Shown here one piece after another: positions 10,048 to 19,285 of a DNA stretch of 64,000 bases. This DNA comes from Dactylonectria macrodidyma. Taxonomy: Eukaryota > Ascomycota > Sordariomycetes > Hypocreales > Nectriaceae. Each line of letters opens with the position of its first letter. The first letter of the stretch is position 1. The translations under genes were made by a program, and so were the position numbers. The stretch is taken from assembly GCA_020744425.1 (NCBI GenBank), contig JAGMUV010000037.1, forward strand, positions 310,001 to 374,000, read 5' to 3'. Under the pieces are notes generated by a model that saw only the letters and a list, made by a program, of their open reading frames with translations, searched no databases and was not told the DNA's origin.

Positions 10048-10744
10048 AGACGCAGGCGTTTGGCGCAGTCCGCCTTGGAGGCGTCTGGTTAGCTAGCGAA
10101 TCGGTCCTTTTCGTGGCTCTGCGTGGCGATAGCCTCAAGACAATATTCCGCATGGCGGCAACGGCGGCTCGGGATCCGGCTACCCGTTCCCTTCAGCGTG
10201 CCTACAGCTGGCACACTCTCCTGTAAGCTTCGCAGGGTCCTTGACGCTTCGAAATTCGACTTCGGGCAGGTCTTGCTTGCAGGTACGGCAGTTCCGAACT
10301 GCCTGGGGTATATCACGTCCTCCATCTGGCCGTATATATATCCACCTCTTACCCACCTAGACTGCTAGATATCGCTCGGGCAGGGAGGCTTTGCGACGGC
10401 TTACGTCCAATACCATGATAGATCTCGATAGAGAGGCTGTCTTTGAGGTAGTTAGATCAGGTCTGAATGATCAGGGAGGAAACTGCACTGCTTCCCAGAG
10501 GCAGGGTAACTGGGGAATCTTGAGAGGTAGGCCGGGCGAGGAGGTAATATGTGAACCTAGATACCGTTAGCAACCTGATGGGTTTGATAGACTCGACGGA
10601 AGATGGAAGCAGCCGCCACGTAGGTTAATGTAAGGAGCAAGGGGCACGGGGCTTTTATTCAGTCAGAATCGTGCTTAGAAACCCAACAAACTGATTGCAT
10701 TGAAGAAAAGAAGAACCTGAAAGTTCTTGGAGAGCTTGCCAAGC
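10048..10744. other. Helitron 5' flank or leader, no confident gene
   Basis: Presumably leader or upstream coding sequence of the Helitron fragment; short minus-strand frames are broken. Nothing further recognised. Confidence 0.35.
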
Positions 10745-12147
10745 TAAAGTGGGGTCTCAAAAGTCTGTCAAAAAACGCGGCCGCGTCGCGCCTCGCGTAA
10801 CCTTTCCAAATGCATCGCGACACACCCTCTTCCTTCATCCCTCCACAACTTTATGAGATGTCATCCAATTTGCGATCTTTTGGTACCGTCATAACCGGAA
10901 ATCGCCTACCTAACCGGGAAATCAATTCGCAGACCCGTGCGGCCATTATTGCTGCTGTTCTCGCAGGTGGAAAGCGAAGCGCTGTCGCAGCTGATTTTGA
11001 GGTCTCCCCGAGTGCCGTGACACGCATACTTCAACGCTTCGAGGAGACGGATTCACTCGAATCTAAACCTCGCTCTGGACGGCCTAAGAGTCTTTCGCCA
11101 CGGGATAAACGTGCAATTGTACGCAAAGTCCGTCAAGACCCAGATCTCACACGGAAGGAACTTGTCAGTGATGCGAGTATCACAGTAAGCTCCTCGACAC
11201 TGCGTCGCGCTTTAGATGAGCTGAACTTGCGCAAATGGAAAGCAAGAAAGCGAGTTCATATATCAGAAGATACAGCGAAACAGCGGCTTCAATGGACACT
11301 AGATTGGAAAGGCAGGGAGGATGAATTGATCCAGGTAACTTACACGGAAGTTGATGTGTGCGTCTACGCTCTGACCGTAATCTCAGGTCATGTTTTCTGA
11401 CGAGTGTACAATCCAGAATTCGGCTTCAAATCCCAATACCTGGGTCTGGCGATTTACTCACGAGGCCTATGACCCCAAATTCATCAACAAGAAAGACCAT
11501 GTAAAGCCAACTATCCGGATAATGGTGTGGGCGGCGATTTGGATCGACGGGAAGAGCCGGCTGGTGATCATGACCAGAGATGAACTTGCTGCGAGGAAAG
11601 GATTCACTTCTGTAAGCTATATGCAGGCTCTAACGGAAGGTCTGCTTCCAGTTTATGATGGGACACGTCATTTTCAGCAAGATAATGCTGCAATCCATCG
11701 TTCTGCCGTCACAGACGCATTCCTGCTCCAGAACGCGATTTCATTGATGGAGTGGCCCAGTCACTCGCCCGATCTCAACCCAATTGAACATGTTTGGAAC
11801 GCTCTAAAAAGGAAGGTTTATAAAATGTTCCCTCAACTCTCAGGATTACGCAAAAATAAGGTAGATATCGAAGAATTCAAGGAATGCTTGCATAAAGCGT
11901 GGGCAGCACTAGATCAGGACTTCATTCGGGCGTTGTTGGAATCTATGCCCCGTCGGGTGGAAGCATGCCGTAATGCGAAAGGTTGGTATACTAAATATTG
12001 ATCCCTAGCCTCTGACGATTCCAAAAATATAGATACTTTATATTTTGCTGTATTGTGCGTTGAGAAATATGTACCTTTATTACTAGGGTAGTCATACGGG
12101 AGGGTGGTCAGATTGCGCTTTTGACAGACTTTTGGGGTGGGGCTTTA
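10745..12147 (+). mobile_element. Tc1-type DNA transposon, complete
   Basis: Ends are inverted repeats starting TAAAG and sharing CAAAAGTCTGTCAAAA (left about 10757-10772; right about 12120-12135). TA dinucleotides lie at both outer borders, the Tc1/mariner target duplication. About 1.4 kb in length with one transposase gene, so a full element nested in the composite insertion. Confidence 0.85.
10810..12001 (+). CDS. Tc1-type transposase (DD34E), one intron, 379 aa
   Basis: Exon 1 10810-11334, intron 11335-11386 (52 bp, GTAACT to CTCAG), exon 2 11387-12001; phase 0, giving DELIQVMFSDECTIQ across the join. The N-terminal half has helix-turn-helix DNA-binding domains (AAIIAAVLAGGKRSAVAADF, RRALDELNLRKWKARK) with a GRPKSLSPRDK linker. 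The DDE triad is in MFSDEC, FQQDNAAIH and HSPDLNPIEHVW (third residue Glu). The enzyme cuts the element's inverted repeats and inserts at TA. No stop or frameshift is seen, so it may be active. Translation might start at the internal Met at 10858 instead. Confidence 0.9.
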
Positions 12148-12412
12148 GTTACCTCGTCAACGCTCAGGGGTTTGTGGGCCTTCATTTGGTGGCATTATCA
12201 GCCGACCAATTCGCGCACGAGTTGAGCACAGGCCTGGCTAATTAGCCAATCAGAAGAGGTTTTATGCTCTTCTTTCTGACTGAGTAAAACGCCCTTCGGG
12301 CTGAATTAATAATATATATTTATTGGCACCGTCTATATTGATATCGATATGGATAAGCTTAACAATAAATATGCCCATAACAATAAATATATATTGATTA
12401 CTGAGATGTCTG
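12148..12412. other. Right arm of the composite insertion
   Basis: Contains AGAAGAG/CTCTTCT (7 bp arms), the GCCCTTCGGGC palindrome, and AT-rich sequence with ATAAATAT motifs ending at the LINE junction. Non-coding. Confidence 0.5.
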
Positions 12413-14372
12413 GTGGTGAACGACTACACGTCAGAGCAACGGGAGCTGCCGCAAGCCGGCCTTCCCCAAGGATCGCCGCTTTCGCCTGTGCTTTTCCTAT
12501 TCTTCAATGCAGACCTTGTGCATAGCAAGATTGACTCGAAAGGCGGTTCGATAGCCTTTGTCGACGGCTATTCAGCCTGGGTCACGGGGCCTACGGCGGA
12601 GGCGAACATTGACAGCATACAGGCTATCATCGACCGGGCACTGGCGTGGGGGAAACGCAGTGGAGCGACGTTTGAACATGACAAGACAACAATTGTCCAC
12701 TTCACGCGCGTAGCTGAACGCACCAGCGAGGCGCCGTTCACGATCAATGGAGAGGAAGTCAAGCCGAAGGCGAAGGCCAAACTCTTAGGGGTAATCATGG
12801 ACACAGAGCTCAGGTTCAAGGAACACATGGCCAAGGCCGCCACTAAAGGTCTCTTGGCAGCCATGTGTCTAAGGAGACTCAAGATGCTGCCACCGCAAGC
12901 TGCCAGACAACTCTTCGTCGCAACCGTTGCCCCAGCCATGGACTACGCGTCTGTCGTATGGGCGCATGCGCGCGGCGAAAGGGAATTGAAAGAGTTCAAC
13001 AGGGCACAGAAAATAGGAGCGCGGGCCATCACGGGAGCCTTCCAGACGGTGGCGAGGGCAGTAGCTGAAGCGGAAGCCAACATCCAAACAGTACACGAGC
13101 GACATGCTCTGGCTGGAATGAAGTTGTACATCAATATGCACACACTGCCAAAGAAGCACCCGCTAGCGACACTCAAAGTATCAGTGAGTCGAAGGTACAT
13201 CTCGCCGATGAAGAGACTGGCGCTTGCCCTCGGCGAGAGCGGAATCGGGCGGATGGAAACAATCGAAGCCTATGCAGCACCGCCGTGGCACCCCCGCGTG
13301 TCGCTGGTGTGTGAGGCAGATCGGAAGGTGGCGATAGCGGCAGCCAACAGTGTCGAAGACATCACCATCGCGACCAGCGCTTCCGACAGAGGAGGAATGA
13401 CGGGCATGGGAGGCATCATCAGCCACAAAGCAGCAGGGCGAGAGAATAGGGTCATGGCCAGGTACTCGGTCACTCTCGGCTCGCGAGACGACCAGAACCC
13501 CTACACAGCCGAGCTAGGGGCGATAGCAATGGCATTGCGATGCATGCCTGACGGATTACGGGACCGAAGGCTTACCATACTGTCAAGCGGCCAGTCAGCA
13601 CTGAAGGCGATCGCGCGGCCACGACAACAATCGGGACAGTGCGCCATCCGAGAAATCTACAACCACATCCGACGGCTAAGAAAAGGCAACAACAGGGTCA
13701 AGATGATTTGGGTACCCTCTCGGGATGATGCGTTCCCCTTGGGGCCCAAGGCGAAGAGACAGGCCCAGAGAGCAACTGAATCGGGGCGCATGCCAGAGAC
13801 ACAGCCGTACCAAGCCCGATCGACGCGGATAAGACTAGCGAGAGAGCAGCTACAACAGCACCAGACACTACCGGACAGAGTGGGCGGCTTCTCCAAGAGG
13901 GTTGACAAAGCGCTACCAGGAAAACACACAAAGGTGCTGTACGACGGACTGAAGAGGCGCGAAGCAGACACGCTTTCGCAGTTGCGCACGGGAATGGCGA
14001 GGATTAACAGCTACCTGTCGAGGATCGGTGCAGTGGAATCAGACTTGTGCGACTGTGGAAGGGCAGTCGAGACGATGGAACATTTTCTCTTTCGATGCAC
14101 CAAGTGGGACGCACAACGCGAAGGCATAAGACAAATCAGGCAAAGCGAGATAGGAAACCTATCGTTCTTTTTGGGAGGAAAGTCGGCATTGGACGGACCG
14201 AAGTGGTCACCTAACCTACAGGCGGTGCGAGCAACGATCAAATTTGCGATGAAGACAGGAAGGTTGGGAGTGAAGTAGGAGAATGGGACATACTAACAGC
14301 CGGAACCAGGAAACAGTGGCACAATACTAACACAGTACAGCCTCATTTTGACAGCCCACGCTTCAGCTGCTG

Positions 14373-17100
14373 AGGATAGGATGCTGAACACTTGGAGAAA
14401 TTGGCCTTCAAGCAGGCCTGTCAGAGAGAGTCAAGCGAGGCCAAACGAAAGTGATCCAGGGAGAGAAAGTGGGGCTTTACTTGTGGTCAGGATTGAAGGT
14501 GGTAGAAATGTAAATAGCATAGCGTGTTCCATGGCCCTATCCCACGAGTGCTCACAAGACAACACCTCGGTAGCTTTTGAGGGGTCAGGCCAATTAAAAT
14601 GCCGCAAATTAAAGGTACATCTTATTACGCCTTTTTTCTATTATGATAGATGTACCAACAGTAGTCATTGTTACATAACACGACTTGGCACACACTACAC
14701 CAATATCTCGTCCCTACCCGGATCTTGTTAGCATCACCCGGCCCCAACGGCTTCCTCCTTTTCTGACCTTTTGACCTCACTTGACCTTGCCGAAAGCCCT
14801 GACAGCATACGCAATCCACAGGGTTCTTCCGACAGACAAGATTATGCTCAATTGGCCGTGTTTCGGTGCCCTCATCGTCCAATTCCTCCCCTGCGCGATA
14901 TCTCTTCCTTGACTGACTTTCATGACCGTAGGTGTTGAATAATGCGTTATAAATGCACTCTCGCCATTCCCTATGGTTCGTATATAGCTTCCAACGTGGC
15001 TGCCCGTAACGCTGAAGAAGATAACTGTGAGGGAACGATCATGTGACTTTCATACTTTATGAATAGTCCCACTTTATGAATATTGTGTAAATAGCTTAAG
15101 TTAGAGGTTTCCTTAGGAATCTCTTTCTCTCCTTGTAAACAATCATTTTACCCAAGTCGCACCCGACCTCGTTCGTGCTCTTGTACCGTCACAATAACTG
15201 TTAAGAAGGGCCACATCTAGGAGGAAGGTCCAGCAAAGTGCCTGCCAAGCACCGCGGCGTAGGGGATGCCTATACTCATAATATGACCTCAACTGATCAC
15301 CACGGTCAACATGATTCATTTCTTCGTTATAAGCAGCAGCGACCGTCGGGATTTGAACTATCTTGACAGCTTCGTCACCAAAGAATTGGCGTATTGACTT
15401 GGCCTCGGGCTTGCGTGACGACGGCTTCCTCCTTTGGCGTTCAACTCGCTCATCGTCGGCGCCAGTGAACACGGTTGTCATAAATAACACAAGCTTGTTG
15501 TCTTTCCAAGCGATATGGTTGACCTAGGGATATAGAATGACGACAGATTAGTAGGGATTTTCAAAGTAAAAGTGTCACAAATTGGTACCTTATTGTCAGG
15601 GGTCGGTATCGCCTTTACCTTGTTAAATTCGTAGCTTCTCTTGACCTTGCCGTCATTGCCCTTATCCTCTGCCAATTCCTTGTAGATGCCGCTGTTCTTG
15701 CGGGCCGTGCCTGTGGCTCCGTGGCCGTGATTCCGAAGACTGCGGAGGAGACCTGATGACGAGAAGAGGTTATCCATGAAGACATGATATGTCGCTTTTG
15801 GCAGCAGATTTGCTAGGGCAATGACGACGGCTTGGGTCGGGTTCAAGGCAATGGGCTTCTCTTCCCTGGCTAGCTCTTTCCCTTCGGCCTTGGAAGCGCC
15901 CCGACCCTGAGAACGTGTGGATGACTTCTTCTGTGGAAGCTCGATGCCAACGGGGCCATAAGTCGCATCTCTGATGTGCCAAAGCCAGCGAAGAAAGAAG
16001 CCCTGTTGGGCGATAACCCAGATCTTGAATCCCACTGGTTCTGGCTTGCCCTTGACCGTTGTTTTGGCGTCACATTTCCCCGTATAACCAACCATGCACT
16101 CATCCACGGCAAGGTGAGACCCAGCAGTTAAAAGCTCGGCTGAGACTGCTTGTATGTGGTTAGACCACTCTTCAATGCCTTGGAACACCTCTGGTAGGTG
16201 TTCCTCATCGGTCTCATCGATCTTGGTGTGGTCAAAAGGGCGGAGATGACGGTGGATGAGCTGAAACTTCCAGTAGGGCATGAACTTGATAAATGAGTGT
16301 TCTGCGCCTTGTGAACCGGGCTGAGGGGAACTCCAATAGGTCTTCAACGTCTTTTCTATGTGTATTCCCATATAAATCAGTATTGCAATAAACAGGTAGA
16401 TCTCTGAGGCATAGGTTCCTTCCCAAGTTCGCAGACGTGATGTTCGACCCATCGGCCGTTTCCAGCTATCCACCCACTCGTTGGCTTTGAGCCACGAGTT
16501 CCAGATCTTGGTGTAATGTACCCATTTCTCAACAAGGGAAATAGGTAGGAAAAGCTGGAATAGCTCGAGAGGCGTTGGAGGCAGCGTATCGATGTGAAAT
16601 TCGCGCCTTGGAACGTTGAAAGGTTCAAATTGCGTGCCTCGGTCTTGGGCAGCCGGGAAAACAACTATGCAGGTGGGGTCATTTGGCCACAGCCGATGAC
16701 TGTGCTTTGCCTTAATAAAGCTCTTGTCATCATAGGCATTGAGAGCCTGCGCACCCTCGGGAATCAATTGAGTACTCATTGATGAGATTGAAATGCTTCA
16801 GGGGTCTTCCAGTGGTGTTTTGGGGGGGTTAAAATGACGGATCAAACTTCCGGTACCCCGCTCGTACTCTCGTCATCGCAGGGGTCATGTGGGGCTAAGT
16901 ACGGAGGTGTTGTCTTGTGAGCACTCGTGGGATAGGGCCATGGAACACGCTATGCTATTTAAATTTCTGCTACCTTCAATCCTGACCACAGAGTAAAGCC
17001 CCACTTCCTCTCCCTGAATCGCTTTCTTTTGGCCTCGCTTGACTCTCTCTGACAGGCCTGCTTGAAGGCCAATTTCTCCAAGTGTTCAGCATCCTATCCT
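14373..17100 (-). mobile_element. piggyBac-type element bracketed by ~196 bp inverted arms
   Basis: The inner ~28 bp of each arm starts CCCACGAGTGCTCACAAGAC (14541-14568, and inverted at 16904-16931); the initial CCC is typical of piggyBac termini. Outside these, both arms continue with LINE 3' UTR sequence in opposite orientations (14373-14540 and 16932-17100), about 95 percent alike and cut at the same CCCTAT. No TTAA duplication is visible at the inner borders. The transposase gene lies between. Confidence 0.75.
14625..16779 (-). CDS. piggyBac transposase, 3 exons, ~641 aa
   Basis: Predicted exons: 16779-15589, 15523-15152 and 14987-14625. Intron 1 is 65 bp (GTACCA to CCTAG, phase 0, giving PDNKVNHIAWKDNKL). 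Intron 2 is 164 bp (GTAAAA to GGAAG, phase 0, giving GATWLYTNHREW) and is less certain. The DDE_Tnp_1_7 domain has Asp residues in HLAVDECMVGYTG, HVFMDNLFSS and MNHVDRGDQLRSYY. The C-terminal Cys-rich finger reads CRKNPVDCVCC, YWCSVCQVVLC and CWYIYH. No premature stop is seen once spliced, so it may encode a working enzyme that excises precisely and inserts at TTAA. Without intron 2 it would stop at 15143, losing the finger. Confidence 0.82.
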
Positions 17101-17733
17101 ACAGATGCTGTAACCTCAGAACTCTACTCGAGTTTCCTGGGGGTAGAGTTCATTTTCTGGCACCCTAGTAGTGTTCATTTATGCTTAGCCAATTAAAACC
17201 GAGCATTTAGCCACATTTCCACCAGCCACTTTTCTCTATACTCTGTGCCCTTCTCCGGGGAAAGAGAAAACAGCGTCGATCCATTGCCGTTTTGATGCAA
17301 ACCCTATCAAAGACCCGAAAACGGCCTGCTTGACCCCGTCGTAGAGGTGGAGTCATAAGCAAGGCAGATTTGAGCACACACTGCTCCATAGACAGGGGCC
17401 TAATGGGGGGCAGCTGACCACGTAGCGGTGGGCCATCAGGCGTTCAGTGACACTTGCGACAGACTAACAAATGCAGGCGAGCAACCCGAGAGCCAATAAG
17501 GTATTTGTCCAGCTCGGCGAGTCACGTAGCAGTGTGAGAGGGGAATTGTGGCAGACCAGTGAGGGAACCGGATGGGGAATCATTGGTTGGTATCTTGCCC
17601 AAGTCGTGAGGTGATACAGAAGGTTGTAGCAGTGGGCAGCTAAAAGTGTATCGCTTGCCCCGCAGACCCAACATCAAATCGTAGTAGGGCAGACCGGCCC
17701 GCCCCCGCGCAGATTGCTTAGGGCTGACTTGAT
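17101..17733. other. Non-coding, no gene recognised
   Basis: Between the piggyBac arm and the GTAC-rich element. Short frames only; no known domain, RNA or clear repeat found. Confidence 0.4.
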
Positions 17734-18417
17734 TAGTGATGCAATTTCTTGTACACGTACGTACGTACTGTATTTTAGCCGCTGTACGTACGTACAACTT
17801 TATTGTACGTACAAATATGTACCATACAAATTTCCCCCTTCCTTTTTAGGTAATACTGGTAACTTAGTAGGCTTCTCACGGTCCTCGTCTTCTGCCATTC
17901 AAGCCTCAAACCTCTGTCTCCACCTCAGAGCCAACCCCCAATATATCACCCGTCGACTGTAATACACCCTCCCACTCAAAATCTCCACTGGTGGAGGCCA
18001 TCACACCATCCATCCAGACCTTCTTGCCCTGCGCATTTACAAATAACTCGAGATATGAATCTTCGAGTTCTAGCCAGTCCTTCTCCTCAAGATCCGCCCA
18101 GCGCTTTTTATGGGTGTACTTCTGATCCTTAAGGCGATCTAATACGCGGTCATTCATAACAATGAATGCCTGCATATCAGTGTGCATGGGTGTAAGGCGA
18201 TTCCGAGCTTTCGTTTGTAACAGAGAAACGGAGTTGGCAAGCGTATGCATGACCGGCGGAGTTTTTGTACAGCCCCGTGTTTGTACAATATGACCCACAA
18301 ATTACCTTATTAGGAAAACATGGACCCTTGTCGTACGTACGTAGTACGTGTACGTACTTTTTCTTTTGTACGGTACGTACGTACAAATGAGTTGTACGAA
18401 AAGTACAACATCACTAG
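17734..18417. mobile_element. Candidate TIR element with GTAC-palindrome subterminal repeats
   Basis: TAGTGATG at 17734-17741 recurs inverted at 18410-18417 with TA at each outer edge. Both ends are packed with self-complementary GTACGTAC runs (about 17754-17815 and 18333-18405), with variants such as TGTACGTACA. About 684 bp, too short for a full transposase; a non-autonomous DNA transposon is the simplest reading. Superfamily unknown. Confidence 0.5.
17906..18298 (-). pseudogene. Unknown protein fragment inside the GTAC element, up to 130 aa
   Basis: Charged, protein-like frame (MQAFIVMNDRVLDRLKDQKY, KKRWADLEEKDWLELEDSYL, WMDGVMAST). It shows no family I recognise. Because it fills the centre of a TIR-bounded element it may be the remnant of a transposase or of a host gene carried by it. 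Confidence 0.35.
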
Positions 18418-18433
18418 TCGTGTGAGATTTTAG

Positions 18434-18628
18434 TGTGACGGGAGCGTCTGGAGTGCTGGACCCAGGGTGGGGTCGATACGTAACTAGGACGCACGGGGCA
18501 GGCCACAGGGACTATCAACGCGTCTACGCGTCTACGCGCCTGCCCGTTTTCTCTCTTTCCTCTTCATCGTAGTATTCTCGCAATACAGTGGCATTACCTC
18601 TTGAGTTGATCTCATCTGGCCTGTGACA
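18434..18628 (+). mobile_element. Solo LTR, 195 bp, with TTTAG target duplication
   Basis: Begins TGTGACGGGAGCG and ends CCTGTGACA, with perfect 5 bp duplications TTTAG at 18429-18433 and 18629-18633. A second copy of identical length is at 48627-48821 with its own duplication, and a 5' piece lies near 62559. The internal region is absent, so this is a solo LTR left by recombination. Carries two CGCGTCTACG units. Unusually short for a fungal LTR. Confidence 0.88.
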
Positions 18629-18633
18629 TTTAG

Positions 18634-19285
18634 AGTGAACTGTGCTCTATTCTTCCCCTTCTAACAGAGGGCTCGCAGCTGCCTTTATATACAGAGATGC
18701 CTTTATCATCATAGAAGCAACAATAAGGTTTTCTTAAAACCGGATCTGGGGGGTCCGGGCCTTTTGAGACCGGTTTGCTAGAGATCCGGGCCTTTGAGGC
18801 CGGGCCGCAGTCTCATCAGTTGATAGATGTGATATATACCTCTGACGTATCTGACAGGTCGTCGGTCCCATCGGTCCTACCCTGGACCGACTAACGTACT
18901 CATCGGTCCATCACAAATGTAGAAGTATATCAACGAGAGGATCTGGCTGTCACTAGGACACCAGCTCCTCAGCTATCGATACAACTTGGTTACCTCAATC
19001 TACTCTGACTGCTACGCATCATCGTATATTGACTATTACCTAACGTAACACTACGACTACCGCTCAGTAAGTGTGACCTAACCGATCTGCTAACATAGAC
19101 CCTGGTCTATCCCTTAGGAACCCATCCTTGAGCTACCCTATACCCCGTACAGGCTAGCTTGTGGACACGACCGTTACAGTAGGTGGGTACTGCATGGTAT
19201 TTAAGTCCCTGACAAGGGTTTTTGGCCCCAACCTCGGGACGAGGTTGGTAGGCGGCTTGCCCCACAATACCAACGGGTAGCTGTA
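18634..19285 (+). repeat. Old LTR-retrotransposon debris with polypurine-tract motif
   Basis: Non-coding sequence with repeated TCCGGGCCTTTxGAG motifs (about 18752-18802). Near 19208-19245 it carries CCTGACAAGGGTTTTTGG followed by AACCTCGGGACGAGGTTGG, shared with 36951-36993, where the motif precedes an LTR start. It is probably the 3' internal end and polypurine tract of an LTR element, cut by the Tc1-type element at 19286. Confidence 0.5.

Larger units (their letters stand above)
8693..12412. mobile_element. Composite insertion in LINE copy A (Helitron, gene fragment and Tc1 cargo)
   Basis: Flanked by GTGGTGA on both sides of the interrupted LINE. AT-rich ends share an inverted motif ATTTATTGTTAAGCTTATC (about 8771-8789 and 12354-12372). 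Contents in order: AT-rich end, an 85-codon open frame, a transposon-end repeat, a Helitron N-terminal gene fragment on the minus strand, a complete Tc1-type element, a shortened repeat end and the AT-rich right end. The first bases after the left junction (TCACCACGAT) mirror the flanking LINE sequence, as if copied back. Class unclear: a DNA transposon with a 7-8 bp duplication and later insertions fits best. Confidence 0.55.
6784..14278 (+). pseudogene. LINE copy A ORF2 (APE endonuclease-RT-RNase H-like), split
   Basis: 5' part 6784-8692 and 3' part 12413-14278 rejoin in frame across the insertion. Order: APE-type endonuclease (LQLNVGKRD, AVAEPYALN, ILAGDFNRHDQLWGG, GSDHRAIR); reverse transcriptase (WRPISLLSTLGKVLEAVVAD, FDIKGAYNGV, AGLPQGSPLSPVLFLFFNAD); an RNase-H-like region (PYTAELGAIAMAL, ILSSGQSALKA); and a C-terminal CCHC (CDCGRAVETMEHFLFRC). 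The catalytic FxDD box is FVDG here but FVDD in copy B, so this RT is dead even without the insertion. The RNase H acidic positions also look altered (TSASD, SSGQSAL), and the same residues are seen in copies B and D. Confidence 0.9.
6356..14540 (+). mobile_element. LINE (Tad1-clade-like non-LTR retrotransposon) copy A, interrupted
   Basis: Carries a Gag-like ORF1, an endonuclease-reverse transcriptase ORF2 and a 3' UTR. It is interrupted by a 3.7 kb insertion at 8693-12412, with the 7-mer GTGGTGA on both sides (8686-8692 and 12413-12419). Three further copies (37230-41812, 46486-48373, 50240-52010) confirm the family. The 5' end is truncated inside ORF1. The 3' UTR stops at CCATGGCCCTAT, where piggyBac sequence begins; copy D continues another 50 bases to a TAC-repeat tail. 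Clade is inferred from fungal host and domain order. Confidence 0.9.

Noticed and set aside
18421..19097. A longer LTR (TGTGAG to CTAACA) surrounding the 195 bp LTR
   Set aside because: The flanking 5-mers do not match and no paired copy exists, so only the inner LTR is called.
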